From NCBI GenBank assembly GCA_000333855.2, contig CM007331.1, positions 168,556-223,303 of the forward strand: a stretch of DNA of 54,748 nucleotides, read 5' to 3'. The first letter of the stretch is position 1; each line of letters starts with the position of its first letter. Source of the DNA: Endotrypanum monterogeii. Its lineage: Eukaryota > Euglenozoa > Kinetoplastea > Trypanosomatida > Trypanosomatidae. The position numbers and the translations under genes were made by a program. The notes below the pieces were generated by a model. It made no database searches. It was given only the letters and a program-made list of their open reading frames with translations, and was not told where the DNA came from. This document shows, one piece after another, positions 19,046 through 28,305 of the stretch.

Positions 19046-20740
19046 ATGATCCGGCAGGTCTTCGAGCATCCGCCTCGTAGTCATCTTTACCGCCCCATAC
19101 TACAGAGCGAACTCCATGTCTTGACCACACCGTCCGTCGATGCAGCATCTAATGCCTGGGAAAGTCACGCCGGTCTTGAAGGCAAAGAGAACACAGCCGC
19201 CGGCAACACTCGCGGAGGTTGTCGTGATGTCTCTGCAAAGGCACCTGGTGTCCAGGTAACGAGCTCGTCAGCTCATGACGAGGTTCCGCAGCGTCGAAAG
19301 GCTCTTTCCAGCCTGCTCCTAATAGGACTGATGTACACCTTTACGATCAGCGGAGCCTACGGTATTGAGGAGTCGGTGAAAGGGGGTGGCGTTTTTTTGA
19401 CAATTCTTTCCATCATCATCATCCCGCTCATCATGGGGATACCCACAATTCTCGTTGTGGCCGAGTTAGCGTCTGCGGTGCCGTCCAACGCAGGCTTCCT
19501 CATGTGGATCAAGTTATCCTTTCACCGTACCATCTACCTTTCCTTCGCACTCATGTCACTCATTTACATCGCGGTCGACAACGCCCTCTATCCAACGATG
19601 TTCACCGAGTACTTGTGCACGTCTATCAGCTGCAGCAATACAGGTGAGAAGCTTCTGAGACTGGGTATGCTCCTCTTCACGTTCGTGCTCAACCTACTTG
19701 GGGTGGAAACGGTTGGCGTGGCAAGTGTGGTGCTATCGGTGCTCACCGTCTCACCGTTTGTATTAATGTTTCTCCAGCAGCAGCTGCGCACCAATTTTTA
19801 TGTGAACTGGCCAGCATTGGCTCACATCCCAGCAACGGTTGATTGGCCTACCTTTATTTCCACTGCCTCCTGGTGCCTTTCTGGGCTGGAGCAGGCTGGG
19901 GCAGTTGTGGAGGAGGTGGAGGATTCGGAGCGGACCATCATCAGCTCCCTCATCCCTTTGTTGGGGCTCGCCATTGTAACCTACATCCCCCCCCTCATCA
20001 CTGGTGCCAGTGTAACCGATGGGCCAATTGACCTGAGTCAGTGGGATACGGGATACTGGGCTGATGTGTCGTTCCAGGTGGGTGGTCCTGGTCTGAAGTT
20101 TATCACCGTGATGGGTGGCATCCTCTCGGCCTTTGGGCTAACACTGTCGGCTGTTTGTACGACGACCCGGCTGATTTCGGGGATCGCACTCACGGAGGCC
20201 TTTCCAGGAACGATAGGTGTGTGGTTATCACGGCGCAACGAGCGATTCGGCACCTATCACTGGACGTTGACCTTGAACACTGTCCTCACCGGCATCTTTT
20301 CCACGCTGCTGAGCTTCGGCTCCTTGGTGCTAGTAGATCAGTGCCTGTACGGTCTTCGCGCTGCTGTTATCATACTCTCGTTTTACCGATTCCGTCAGCT
20401 CTACCCGCATCTGCCACGACCCTTCCGTATCCCAATCGACGGCTGGCGGTTGCACGTCGTGATGGGTGTCTCCATCGTCTCGTTCGTTGGTCTCGTAATA
20501 GTCTCTCTTTTCCAGCAGGTATTGACAGTTATTTTGTGCTCGAGCGTCGTCGGGGGCTCGTGTATTTTGGCGGCAATTTATTGCCACCTTTTTCACCGCG
20601 ACGACTTCGCTGGCCGGATCGTTACCTTGGTGGATGAGACCCCAGCTCTCGACCCTACTGATGATCCCGCCAGTGGAAGCAATACTGCGGCTGTGGCAGA
20701 CACACCCTCTCCCCTCACCCCCTCCCACAAACGGGAGTAG
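19022..20740 (+). CDS. POT1-like polyamine transporter, APC superfamily
   Basis: The protein has 572 residues from the first ATG, or 564 if translation starts at 19046, which I think slightly more likely because of the splice acceptor AG just before it. After a hydrophilic N-terminal tail of about 90 residues there are roughly 11-12 membrane helices. Helix 1 carries ISGAYGIEESVKGGG, and DNALYPTMFTEYL follows helix 4; both are hallmarks of the plant/protozoan polyamine uptake (PUT/LAT/POT1) branch of the amino acid-polyamine-organocation family. The Leishmania relative POT1 takes up putrescine and spermidine at the plasma membrane, feeding trypanothione synthesis. SWCLSGLEQAGAVVEEVED matches the conserved helix 6 to loop region. 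The C-terminal tail is short and acidic/serine-rich. Substrate assignment comes from the family. Confidence 0.88.
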   Translation: MRICNSHQMIRQVFEHPPRSHLYRPILQSELHVLTTPSVDAASNAWESHAGLEGKENTAAGNTRGGCRDVSAKAPGVQVTSSSAHDEVPQRRKALSSLLLIGLMYTFTISGAYGIEESVKGGGVFLTILSIIIIPLIMGIPTILVVAELASAVPSNAGFLMWIKLSFHRTIYLSFALMSLIYIAVDNALYPTMFTEYLCTSISCSNTGEKLLRLGMLLFTFVLNLLGVETVGVASVVLSVLTVSPFVLMFLQQQLRTNFYVNWPALAHIPATVDWPTFISTASWCLSGLEQAGAVVEEVEDSERTIISSLIPLLGLAIVTYIPPLITGASVTDGPIDLSQWDTGYWADVSFQVGGPGLKFITVMGGILSAFGLTLSAVCTTTRLISGIALTEAFPGTIGVWLSRRNERFGTYHWTLTLNTVLTGIFSTLLSFGSLVLVDQCLYGLRAAVIILSFYRFRQLYPHLPRPFRIPIDGWRLHVVMGVSIVSFVGLVIVSLFQQVLTVILCSSVVGGSCILAAIYCHLFHRDDFAGRIVTLVDETPALDPTDDPASGSNTAAVADTPSPLTPSHKRE

Positions 20741-20910
20741 GAAAAGAAGAAGAACGAGAACACAACTGTTCCTGCGTGAAGGCATCAAGGGGCAAAGAAA
20801 AAGAAAACAAAAAAAAGAAACCCAACAACAACAACAACAACAGAGGTGAATAGAGGCATGCAAAGTTCACAGCTATTCCCACGTGTTTTATTTATAGATT
20901 TTTCTTCCCC

Positions 20911-21040
20911 CTTTTTTTTTGTTAAAAAAAAGATCTGCTTTCATAAGCAGATGCACGCCAACAATGCTAATCCGCTCTTATTTCCTCCCGTTTTCCCTCC
21001 GCTCAAACGCAAAACATGCAGGGGCTGCAGCCCCTTGAGC
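20911..21040 (+). other. Run of hairpins in presumed 3' UTR of polyamine transporter
   Basis: Three elements follow each other. A T run and an A run (20912-20931) can pair. A perfect eight-base stem ATCTGCTT/AAGCAGAT with loop TCAT spans 20933-20952. GCTCAA (21001-21006) can pair with TTGAGC (21035-21040), enclosing the perfect 16-base palindrome 21020-21035. Confidence 0.55.
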
Positions 21041-21404
21041 TTCATTAAAAAAAAAAAAATGCTGGTGTTCTCATCCATAACGCTGGGTGCCTCGCCGCTT
21101 GGGGGTTTTCGAAGAACTTGTGAAAAGGCGGGAAGGTGATAGTGATAGTGATAGTGATGGTGGTGGTGGTGGCCCGCTATTTATTTATAGGCCTGTGACA
21201 CGACAGTAAAAGCCACACTGTCAACTCCAAATTACATCTTTTTTTTTTTTTTGCTCCCTTGATGAACTTGTGCTTCGTTACCCCTGCCTCTCTCTCTTCG
21301 CGTACTTGTGAGGTGTTGTGGATATTTGTGATGCCGCCTTGGTTCATACAGAGTAGGACATATTTTGCTCACTCCTTGTATACCCTCAACTCTCCTTTCC
21401 CCCC

Positions 21405-21785
21405 AAGGTATCTCCTTTTAGGGAACATGCGTTGACCTCCCCCCTTGTTTATCCCCTGCTCCTGTGCTTTGTTCATATGTGCTCGTTGAACGACAGGGGT
21501 GGGGCAGTGGGCACGAAATTCAGCAATGCGCACTGGGTGATTGGGGTGTGACATCCCCCTCCCCCTCCCCCCTGCATCTCGATACCCCCACCATCATCTC
21601 CCCCGTATGGAGCTTGTCAGCAGCTGTATACGCGCTGCTTCCCACGCGCTGAATACCTCGTCAGGGTGCGACTCAGTCTTCACTGGCAGCGGGGTGCCAT
21701 TGGGGAGGGAGGGGGGGGGGTAGGCAAGTCGACTCCCCCCCCTCCCCGTACAGTCCGCAATCTGAGGCGTCCCGTTTCTCCCCCC
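21405..21785. repeat. Dispersed repeat, copy 1 (about 0.38 kb)
   Basis: This segment recurs at 40051-40440. Apart from one substitution near the left end (AAGGTATCT versus AAGGTAACT) the two differ only in the lengths of C- and G-rich tracts. Flanks outside the unit are unrelated. It lies about 660 bases downstream of the polyamine transporter stop. Size and 3' UTR position resemble the short degenerate retroposons (SIDER) of Leishmania, but I cannot confirm the family. No coding capacity is seen. Confidence 0.85.
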
Positions 21786-22989
21786 TGGGGGATCTAGTGT
21801 GAACTGTTAACAGTATCGGTAACGATCTTTTCCCCTTGTGCAATTTTTTTTTTTTTCAGGGCGCTGCTATTTTTTAAAAAGAAATTCCTCCTATTAATTG
21901 AGTGGCGTAATGCTCGCTGAGGTGTGTGTGTGTGTGTGTGTGTGTGACTGGGGCACACCGTTCAGAGAACGCCAACGAGTTAATATCTGCGTGCCTCAAC
22001 ACGTTTATATACAAAACAAGGTTCTGTGAGGTTAGGTTGATGCATCCGGACATGAAACCTGTGGAAGGGGTCATGGATGTCTACAGTAGCTTAAAAAAAA
22101 AATCTCTTCCCCGGTGCAAATACCTTTGAACACATTAAATTTACTAGTGCATCCCTCCTGCCGTGAGAACGTGCCGGGGGGTTTGGGAGAGGAAGGGTGA
22201 GTGTGTGTTCGTAGACTCCAAATGAGTGCTTGGGGATAGTGAGCTTTGTTTGCTGGTGACAATGTAGTGCCTCGTGAGGAGCGCTGGTTTTTGCAGTGCA
22301 TCATCTACGCAGCTTGTGCTCATTTCATTGGTCTTATTCCCTCGCTCCGAAGTTCACCTACCAACATGTGTGCTAGCAACCGTGATTCTTAAGGGGATGA
22401 GAAAAAAAGAGAAGCGAAGGGAGGCGGGCAGCAGCCCCAACTCCCCCACTGAATGGTGATATACATGGAAAGCGCTCAGGAATAACACACCAAGAGGATC
22501 GTAAGGGAGTCAGGGGCTACCTGATTTCTGTAGCCCGAATCTTCCAGGCCACACCCTCGGAAAAACGGGCGAGCGGGCGGGCGAGTGAGGGGAGGGGAGG
22601 GGGGCAGTGTACTCCTCGCCACATTCTCCATACAGTCGCGCCTCCGCTTGATTCGCCCAAGGTTTGCCCAGCGAGAAGAGTATACGAGTTTTTTTTTCTT
22701 TTTTTTTGCGCCCATAAATGCTTTCTCTTATGATCCGCTTTTTTTCGCATATCTGTTTCCTGTTTTCTTACACAAATATACAAACTCCTTATATGCTCCT
22801 TTTTCTTCCTGTAATATATATATATATATATATATATATTCGTTTTCCCCAACTGTGTCACGTCACGTGGACAGAACACCTCATAAATACATCGTTGTGG
22901 TAGGCTTGACGCGGAATACGTTAATCTAGAAGAGGGAAACCTTTAATCATTCACCTCCCTTTCCCGTTTTGTCAACACTCAACTCCTTC

Positions 22990-23022
<33 letters not shown>

Positions 23023-23099
23023 GCACGCATAGACGCATACACGTGCGAGGATAATATTTGCACCCCCTAATTATTTCCGAGACGGCAACTAATTCCATT

Positions 23100-23134
23100 T
23101 TCTACTTTTCTTTTCGTTATTGGTGCATTTACAG
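23100..23134 (+). promoter_or_regulatory. Putative trans-splice acceptor of PUS10 gene
   Basis: A T/C tract at about 23097-23118 is followed by the first AG at 23133-23134, ten bases before the ATG at 23144. This placement supports 23144 rather than the non-ATG codon at 23120 as the start. Confidence 0.55.
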
Positions 23135-23143
23135 CAGCGTGGG

Positions 23144-25309
23144 ATGTCCTCGTCCTCCGTGACAGCTGTACCGGGCAGCGCTCCCGGGCTGAAGGAGGTC
23201 TTATGCTATCAATGTGCTCTTCGCATGTCTATACTATTCGACTACCCTCCTCCACGAACGATGGGGCAGCTGCAGTCATCTTTTCTCTCGCAGCCTGTGT
23301 CTGCCTGTGTCGACGACACACTGCCGGCTCTAGACGACGATCATCATCCACTGTTCACAATTGTTCATGAGACACCGCAGAGTGCGCACCGCTATTTTAA
23401 CGGTGCCCTCGATTCGACTGTCGCCAAAGCCGACGACGTGCTTGTGTCGCGGCCAGTGGGTTCATCTCATCTGGGGGGAGGGAACACCTCAGGATCCACA
23501 TCGCACGGAATGCTTGCTGGTGATGCTGCCCCTAGGTATAGAGTTTCGTGGCTGTGTGTTGCATGCATGGGGCTGTACCAGTTCATGGATCTCATTCACG
23601 CCCCTTTGGCGGCTGCAGCAGTGCGGAGCAGCCCGTTTTACGATTCCGAGACTATCACAATTAACGTCAACGTTAACCGTAGTTTTACGTTCACCTGGCT
23701 CTCCGTGGCGACCCATTACTTCGACGTGAAGGGAACAGGTACGGAGCGGCCGCCTCCGTCGTCCATTGTAAAGCAGGAATTGAGCAATTTTAAAGATTTT
23801 TTCATGAGTGACCTGCGTGCACGCATTCTTCCTTACCTGTTGCACTCGCATGATGATGTAGCGGCCTCCGGTATTTCTCCAGGGGCTATTTCGAGGACCA
23901 CGCAGCTTCCAGGTCTTGCTGTGTATGTTGACGCGGTTGGGGTGAAGTTGTCCGGCAGCGCCAGGGAGATGGGAAAGGGGATCACGGATGGAGAACCCGT
24001 CGCCAAACATGCCCGGACGGAGGAGGATGCCGCTGTTTCTGGGTCAGCAAGCACTCTTCTTGCGGCGCCTGCGCAATATAGCAGCACGACCAGGCCTGCT
24101 CTTTTGGCGCTCCAGGCGTTTCGCTACAGTAATTCGAGCGAGGGTCTCATCGGCGACGTATTTTGTCGTCATCACGCCACCGAGGCTCTCATCACGGAGG
24201 GGCACATGCCTGCTGAGTTCTCTGGAAACCGCTCTACCGAGGTGCTTCCCTACAGTGTACTATACGACTACGCAGTTCCCTATCTTACCAGTGCTGGCTG
24301 GCTGCCGGCACCGCGGACGCCAGAGGGGAATGCGGACCAACTGGATCGTCGCGGGACTGCGAGAGAAGCGGCAACGGTCTCTTGCCAACCACAGCATGCA
24401 AACATCTACCTCATGGGAACCTATCGCAAGATGATGCGAAATATGTCACAGTCCCCGTGGTTCCTAAATGGCCAACGCATCGGTTCCTTCTCCCTCCAGG
24501 AGGTGATCGCGAACCCGATGTTGCCTTTCTTTTTTCCTGATATGCCTCCCGTTGCCTCTGGTGCCCTGGGGCCGCCGGAGAGGAACACCAGCACTGACGG
24601 GGTTCTAACCTCGTCGGCACCCTTGGCGGTAGACCGCGGTGCCCACGCCACGCGCTGGCAGTCGGTTGCCCCGTCCGTTGCTTCATCTTCCCTGGTCTGT
24701 GGCTACAATCGCTACAAGTTTCACAGTGCTGGGCGCGAGGACGTGGATGTGCGAATGCTCGGTGGTGGGCGTCCGTTTGTGCTGGAGCTTGTCTCACCGA
24801 TCCGTGAGCGATTCACAGAGGATGACCTGCGTCGCCTAGAAGCGGCCATCTACGCCAGCTACGAGGGTAGTGTAGAGGTGAGTCAGATGCGTCGCACAGA
24901 CGCAGACATCACCGTCCGCCTCGCGCGTCATTCGGAGAGCAAGGTGAAGCACTATCGCTGTATTATTTGGTGTAGCCGTGCTATCGATGATGTGGCCACA
25001 GACCCGAAAGTTTGTGTCCTTCATTCGCTGAAGGACTTGAGAATCGAACAGAAGACACCGCTGCGTGTGCTTCATCGTCGCTCACTGCATCCGAGACCGC
25101 GGCTGATTCACTCGATGCGACTGACGCCACTCAACGCACATTGGTTCCTACTCGACCTGGAGACGCAGGCGGGAACGTATGTGAAGGAGTTCGTGCACGG
25201 TGATATGGGCCGCACTACTCCACACTTGGGTATGCTGCTGAATGCCCGCACGGATATCATCCAGTTGGATGTCGTTGGGATGGCGATGCACGATCTCGAG
25301 CAAGAGTGA
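23144..25309 (+). CDS. PUS10: tRNA pseudouridine synthase, PUS10 family
   Basis: The protein has 721 residues from the first ATG; the open frame extends a little further 5' only from a TTG codon. The C-terminal half is the pseudouridine synthase domain: the signature HSAGREDVDVRMLG at about 528-541 contains the likely catalytic aspartate D533, followed by GGGRPFVLEL and, near the C-terminus, QAGTYVKEFVHGDMGRTTP. The N-terminal half is the THUMP-like accessory domain with two CxxC pairs (CYQC at 21-24 and CVAC further on) that bind zinc in this family. PUS10 enzymes make pseudouridine at tRNA positions 54 and/or 55. The protein is longer than the usual 400-530 residues because of low-complexity inserts near 40-110 and 240-520. 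The whole catalytic signature is present, so an active enzyme is expected. Confidence 0.93.
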   Translation: MSSSSVTAVPGSAPGLKEVLCYQCALRMSILFDYPPPRTMGQLQSSFLSQPVSACVDDTLPALDDDHHPLFTIVHETPQSAHRYFNGALDSTVAKADDVLVSRPVGSSHLGGGNTSGSTSHGMLAGDAAPRYRVSWLCVACMGLYQFMDLIHAPLAAAAVRSSPFYDSETITINVNVNRSFTFTWLSVATHYFDVKGTGTERPPPSSIVKQELSNFKDFFMSDLRARILPYLLHSHDDVAASGISPGAISRTTQLPGLAVYVDAVGVKLSGSAREMGKGITDGEPVAKHARTEEDAAVSGSASTLLAAPAQYSSTTRPALLALQAFRYSNSSEGLIGDVFCRHHATEALITEGHMPAEFSGNRSTEVLPYSVLYDYAVPYLTSAGWLPAPRTPEGNADQLDRRGTAREAATVSCQPQHANIYLMGTYRKMMRNMSQSPWFLNGQRIGSFSLQEVIANPMLPFFFPDMPPVASGALGPPERNTSTDGVLTSSAPLAVDRGAHATRWQSVAPSVASSSLVCGYNRYKFHSAGREDVDVRMLGGGRPFVLELVSPIRERFTEDDLRRLEAAIYASYEGSVEVSQMRRTDADITVRLARHSESKVKHYRCIIWCSRAIDDVATDPKVCVLHSLKDLRIEQKTPLRVLHRRSLHPRPRLIHSMRLTPLNAHWFLLDLETQAGTYVKEFVHGDMGRTTPHLGMLLNARTDIIQLDVVGMAMHDLEQE

Positions 25310-26349
25310 TGCCCTAGCTGCCAGCGTGCGGACGAGCGCATACACAGAGAGCTGGGGAGGCGCCGTGATCAGGGAATGCTCGTGAGGGCAGTGTTTCTAC
25401 ATTTGGGACTTCTGTCCGTGTGCCTTCTCCATTGGTGTATTGGACCGAGGTTCCCTCTCCCCTCCTCCTTTTTTTTTATTATTATTTCAATTCATTTTTC
25501 ACAGTATAAGAGGCAGTTGACACTGGCACTCATGGCGCACTACAACCAGGAACGGGCGAGTTGGATGTTCGGCTTTGTGTGTGTATTTGTGTGTTGATGT
25601 GTGTTTTTCTTCGGTCCTCCCCCCCTCCCCCCCCCAAAAAAAAAAAAAAAAAAAACATACACATGCGCACACATAACAAAAAAAAGTGTGTATCAAACTA
25701 ACAAGGCACGTCAAACATAATACACGAAGGCAAATGCTGTGGTGTTCACCGTAACAGCGACGTGAAACATTTCCCGGGGGGATGTATTCTCCTCACTTTC
25801 AAGGATGGGGGTGGCTCTTTTTTTTTTCTCGAGTGGAAGTGATGTTGACCGTTTTTTTTTTTTTTTTTACCTGCCCAACGCCATGCTGACATTCGATGGT
25901 GAACTATGCTGCGGTTTCCTGCTGCTGTAGTGGGGCTTTTCCGGATCGCACCAAGAGCGGTCGGAGAGTCGGGCCCGTGATTTGTATCCTGGGACATGTG
26001 CTTGTGTTTCCCTGCATGAGTGACCGAGGGACGTTCTTCGCACGAGGCCTCTTGGCCTCCCCCCTCTTTCCGCCTTCTTTATTTCTTTACTTGGGTGACT
26101 TACCAAAGGAAACCCCTTTCTTTTCCCTCTCCTGTCTGCCATTTCTTGTTTCTCTCGGTGTTCTGTCTGTATCTCGGCTACTTCTGGGGGCACTGCGACA
26201 GCCACAAGCAACCACAGGGCTGACGATCCGATGGGGCAGTGATGCGTTTTTCGGTGCCATGAACAGGTCTCTCATCGCCGCTCTACACACTCTTGGCAAC
26301 ACTAACAGCGTGCATCGGTGAACTTGCTTCTCGCTTGTGGACCGGCACG
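25310..26349. other. 1.0 kb intergenic spacer
   Basis: This includes a C-run to A-run junction at about 25620-25656, T-runs around 25816-25868 and the leader of the glycosyltransferase gene. In that leader a long C/T tract at 26113-26160 precedes AG at 26200-26201. Three short upstream ATGs follow (26231, 26242, 26259), all closed before the main ATG. Confidence 0.45.
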
Positions 26350-28305
26350 ATGTCTTTGGAGGCGATCCGCCAACGAGGGACTAATTATTCCTCGCCTGCA
26401 CCACCCTTATCGCCGTCGCTTGCATCCGTGCCACATACAGTTAGCTGGGGTTCACCGCATCAACGACTTGAGCGGGCCCTCGGAGGAGGACGCGCTCTCC
26501 GAGGCTTTGTTTGGCTCCTCGCTATCGCTACTTTTTTTTTCTTTCTGTGTATAGTTATCCTGATACAGACGCAAGGATGGGACCGGGGCTGGTACCGAAA
26601 GAGCGTGGCGGTCTTGCAAGGGTCGCAACGGTTCGATGACTCTCGTCGTCACCTCCACTGTCCAGTGACAGAGGCGCTCGTTGTTCCAGCGAGACGCTCA
26701 GACGAAGAACCCCTCGAGGTCACCTACGCGTTGCTGTCCAAGGCGTCATCGATGACGAGTTCCTCTCAGTCGTTCGCTTATGAGTCCGAAGTCATTGGGC
26801 GGAATGGTGATTTCGTTGGGGGGAAGCTGAACACTGTGGCAGCACTCTTAGCCTACTGTTCGGAGCGGGTGGCAGACATTCCTTCCTGGAGGACCGCTAG
26901 CTGGCAGCAAACAGGTGCGTCGAACAGGTCCGCGTTTGACGTCCCCGTTTCGCTAGCTTACTTGCCCAACACAAGCTACACCGCCATTGGTAGTCCTGTG
27001 TGTCTCCGCGAGGGTCGCATCTACATGACGGAGGCCCGCATCCGTGCGGGCATAGCTGATGTCCAGGCCGCGGGATTAACTGTCTTTTCTTTGACGGACG
27101 ACTGGCTCTCCTCAGCGTCTCTTGACACCGCTGGAACTGAGTTGAGGGTGATGCCCGCGATGGCGATTCTCATTCATGGTTTGTGGATCGCTACTCACGG
27201 CGTTCACCTTATCACTGATGCGCTCGAGGCGCTCCATTGCGCCTACCAAAGCTGGCAGAGCGGCGTGCTGCTGCGCATACCTACCCAAACGGTTCTGCTC
27301 CATCAGCCCGAGTTGAGCTGGGCGGATCGCCACGGTGATATAAGTGCGAAGATGGAGCTGAGCGCTGCACTGGCAAATGCTTTTTCTTCACCGGTGCTTG
27401 GCCGCGGGTCTCCATACAACAGCTCCTTTCTTTTTCGGTTACACTCGCGTCATTGTGCGGAGATGGGGACAAACGTGGCGGCCACGGTGGCATCTCCACT
27501 GGTGTCGCCGCCGCCGGCGTCGCGACAGTCAGCTGCCCGTCCGTCTACCGTGTGCTTCTGCGATGGCCTCCTTGCTACCACACACCGTTTACCTTTTCTC
27601 GATCCAAACGTGTTCTACACTCTTCAGGATTGGGTCGCGCGGCAGTTTCGGGCGTCTCCATATGGGGAAAATCGATCCGTGGAGGCGATGGAGCGGCTGC
27701 AGACGCGGCACGCGTCATTGTTGCTGGGCTCCAAGATGTGGGAAAGCAGCGGAGATGCGGCGTCTCCGTCGTGGTCTGCATATCAACCACGAGTGCTGTT
27801 TGTGCATCGGACCACCCGTTTAATCGCCAACGCGTCCCGATATGCATGCTGGATGCGAGAGGCTGGGTTTCGGGTGGAGGAAGTATACCTCGAACACTAC
27901 ACTGCTCCACAGCAGTATTACATGGGTCGCTATGCCGACGTTGTGGTGGGCATGCATGGCCTCGGCATCATTCACGCCATGTGGATGGAGCGCTCGCCTC
28001 CCCGTTGCCGCACTGTCATCGAGTTTCGCCCGTGGGTGATTGCTTCATCGCTAACGTATCCTGCCCTCATCCTCAAGCGGGCTCTGCAGTACAACTTTAT
28101 CGCAATTCCACCCATTGACGTTCGCTTTGGCTCATCGATCGCTGACCCGGTGGGGGAGCGGAAGCTGCTTTTGTCACCGGCGCGAATGGTGGATGCCTTC
28201 CGCTATCCCAGCTTCACGGACCAAACGGCAATATACGATGACGATAAAGTGAAGGAGGTCATTGCAAACGTTTATCAGCACCTCCAGCGCTGTCTGCCAC
28301 CGTAG
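26350..28305 (+). CDS. Type II membrane glycosyltransferase, GT61-like
   Basis: The protein has 651 residues from the ATG at 26350; the frame extends upstream only to a TTG codon, so this start is preferred. A short proline/serine-rich cytosolic tail is followed by one membrane anchor at about 53-74 (FVWLLAIATFFFFLCIVIL), giving the type II topology of Golgi glycosyltransferases. The luminal part ends in a GT61 (DUF563)-type C-terminal domain: RVLFVHR, then YADVVVGMHGLGIIHAMWM and TVIEFRP, matching the family's (A)D-h-h-hG-HG-(A/L)G and hE-hxP pattern. GT61 members transfer xylose, arabinose or GlcNAc in plants, fungi and animals. Several N-x-S/T sites are present in the luminal part. Donor and acceptor are unknown. 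It could serve surface glycoconjugate synthesis, but that is inference. Confidence 0.75.
   Translation: MSLEAIRQRGTNYSSPAPPLSPSLASVPHTVSWGSPHQRLERALGGGRALRGFVWLLAIATFFFFLCIVILIQTQGWDRGWYRKSVAVLQGSQRFDDSRRHLHCPVTEALVVPARRSDEEPLEVTYALLSKASSMTSSSQSFAYESEVIGRNGDFVGGKLNTVAALLAYCSERVADIPSWRTASWQQTGASNRSAFDVPVSLAYLPNTSYTAIGSPVCLREGRIYMTEARIRAGIADVQAAGLTVFSLTDDWLSSASLDTAGTELRVMPAMAILIHGLWIATHGVHLITDALEALHCAYQSWQSGVLLRIPTQTVLLHQPELSWADRHGDISAKMELSAALANAFSSPVLGRGSPYNSSFLFRLHSRHCAEMGTNVAATVASPLVSPPPASRQSAARPSTVCFCDGLLATTHRLPFLDPNVFYTLQDWVARQFRASPYGENRSVEAMERLQTRHASLLLGSKMWESSGDAASPSWSAYQPRVLFVHRTTRLIANASRYACWMREAGFRVEEVYLEHYTAPQQYYMGRYADVVVGMHGLGIIHAMWMERSPPRCRTVIEFRPWVIASSLTYPALILKRALQYNFIAIPPIDVRFGSSIADPVGERKLLLSPARMVDAFRYPSFTDQTAIYDDDKVKEVIANVYQHLQRCLPP

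Larger units (their letters stand above)
20741..23143. other. 2.4 kb intergenic spacer with hairpins and dispersed repeat
   Basis: The 3' UTR of the polyamine transporter begins with an (AAC)n tract at 20823-20841, then a run of hairpins (20911-21040), a GTGATA/GGT microsatellite at 21137-21172 and the dispersed repeat at 21405-21785. Further on are (GT)n at 21922-21946, (TA)n at 22813-22840 and (AC)n grading to (ACGC)n at 22990-23029. No gene was supported. Confidence 0.5.

Noticed and set aside
20911..20952. Hairpin and T-run considered as a bacterial-type terminator
   Set aside because: The organism is a kinetoplastid; protein genes are transcribed in long units and 3' ends are set by trans-splicing and polyadenylation.
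22981..23030. Short tandem units considered as a possible CRISPR or telomere-like array
   Set aside because: Simple (AC)n grading to (ACGC)n with no spacers and no telomeric hexamer.
23120..23143. Start of PUS10 at 23120
   Set aside because: The codon is TTG; the ATG at 23144 follows a splice-acceptor AG.
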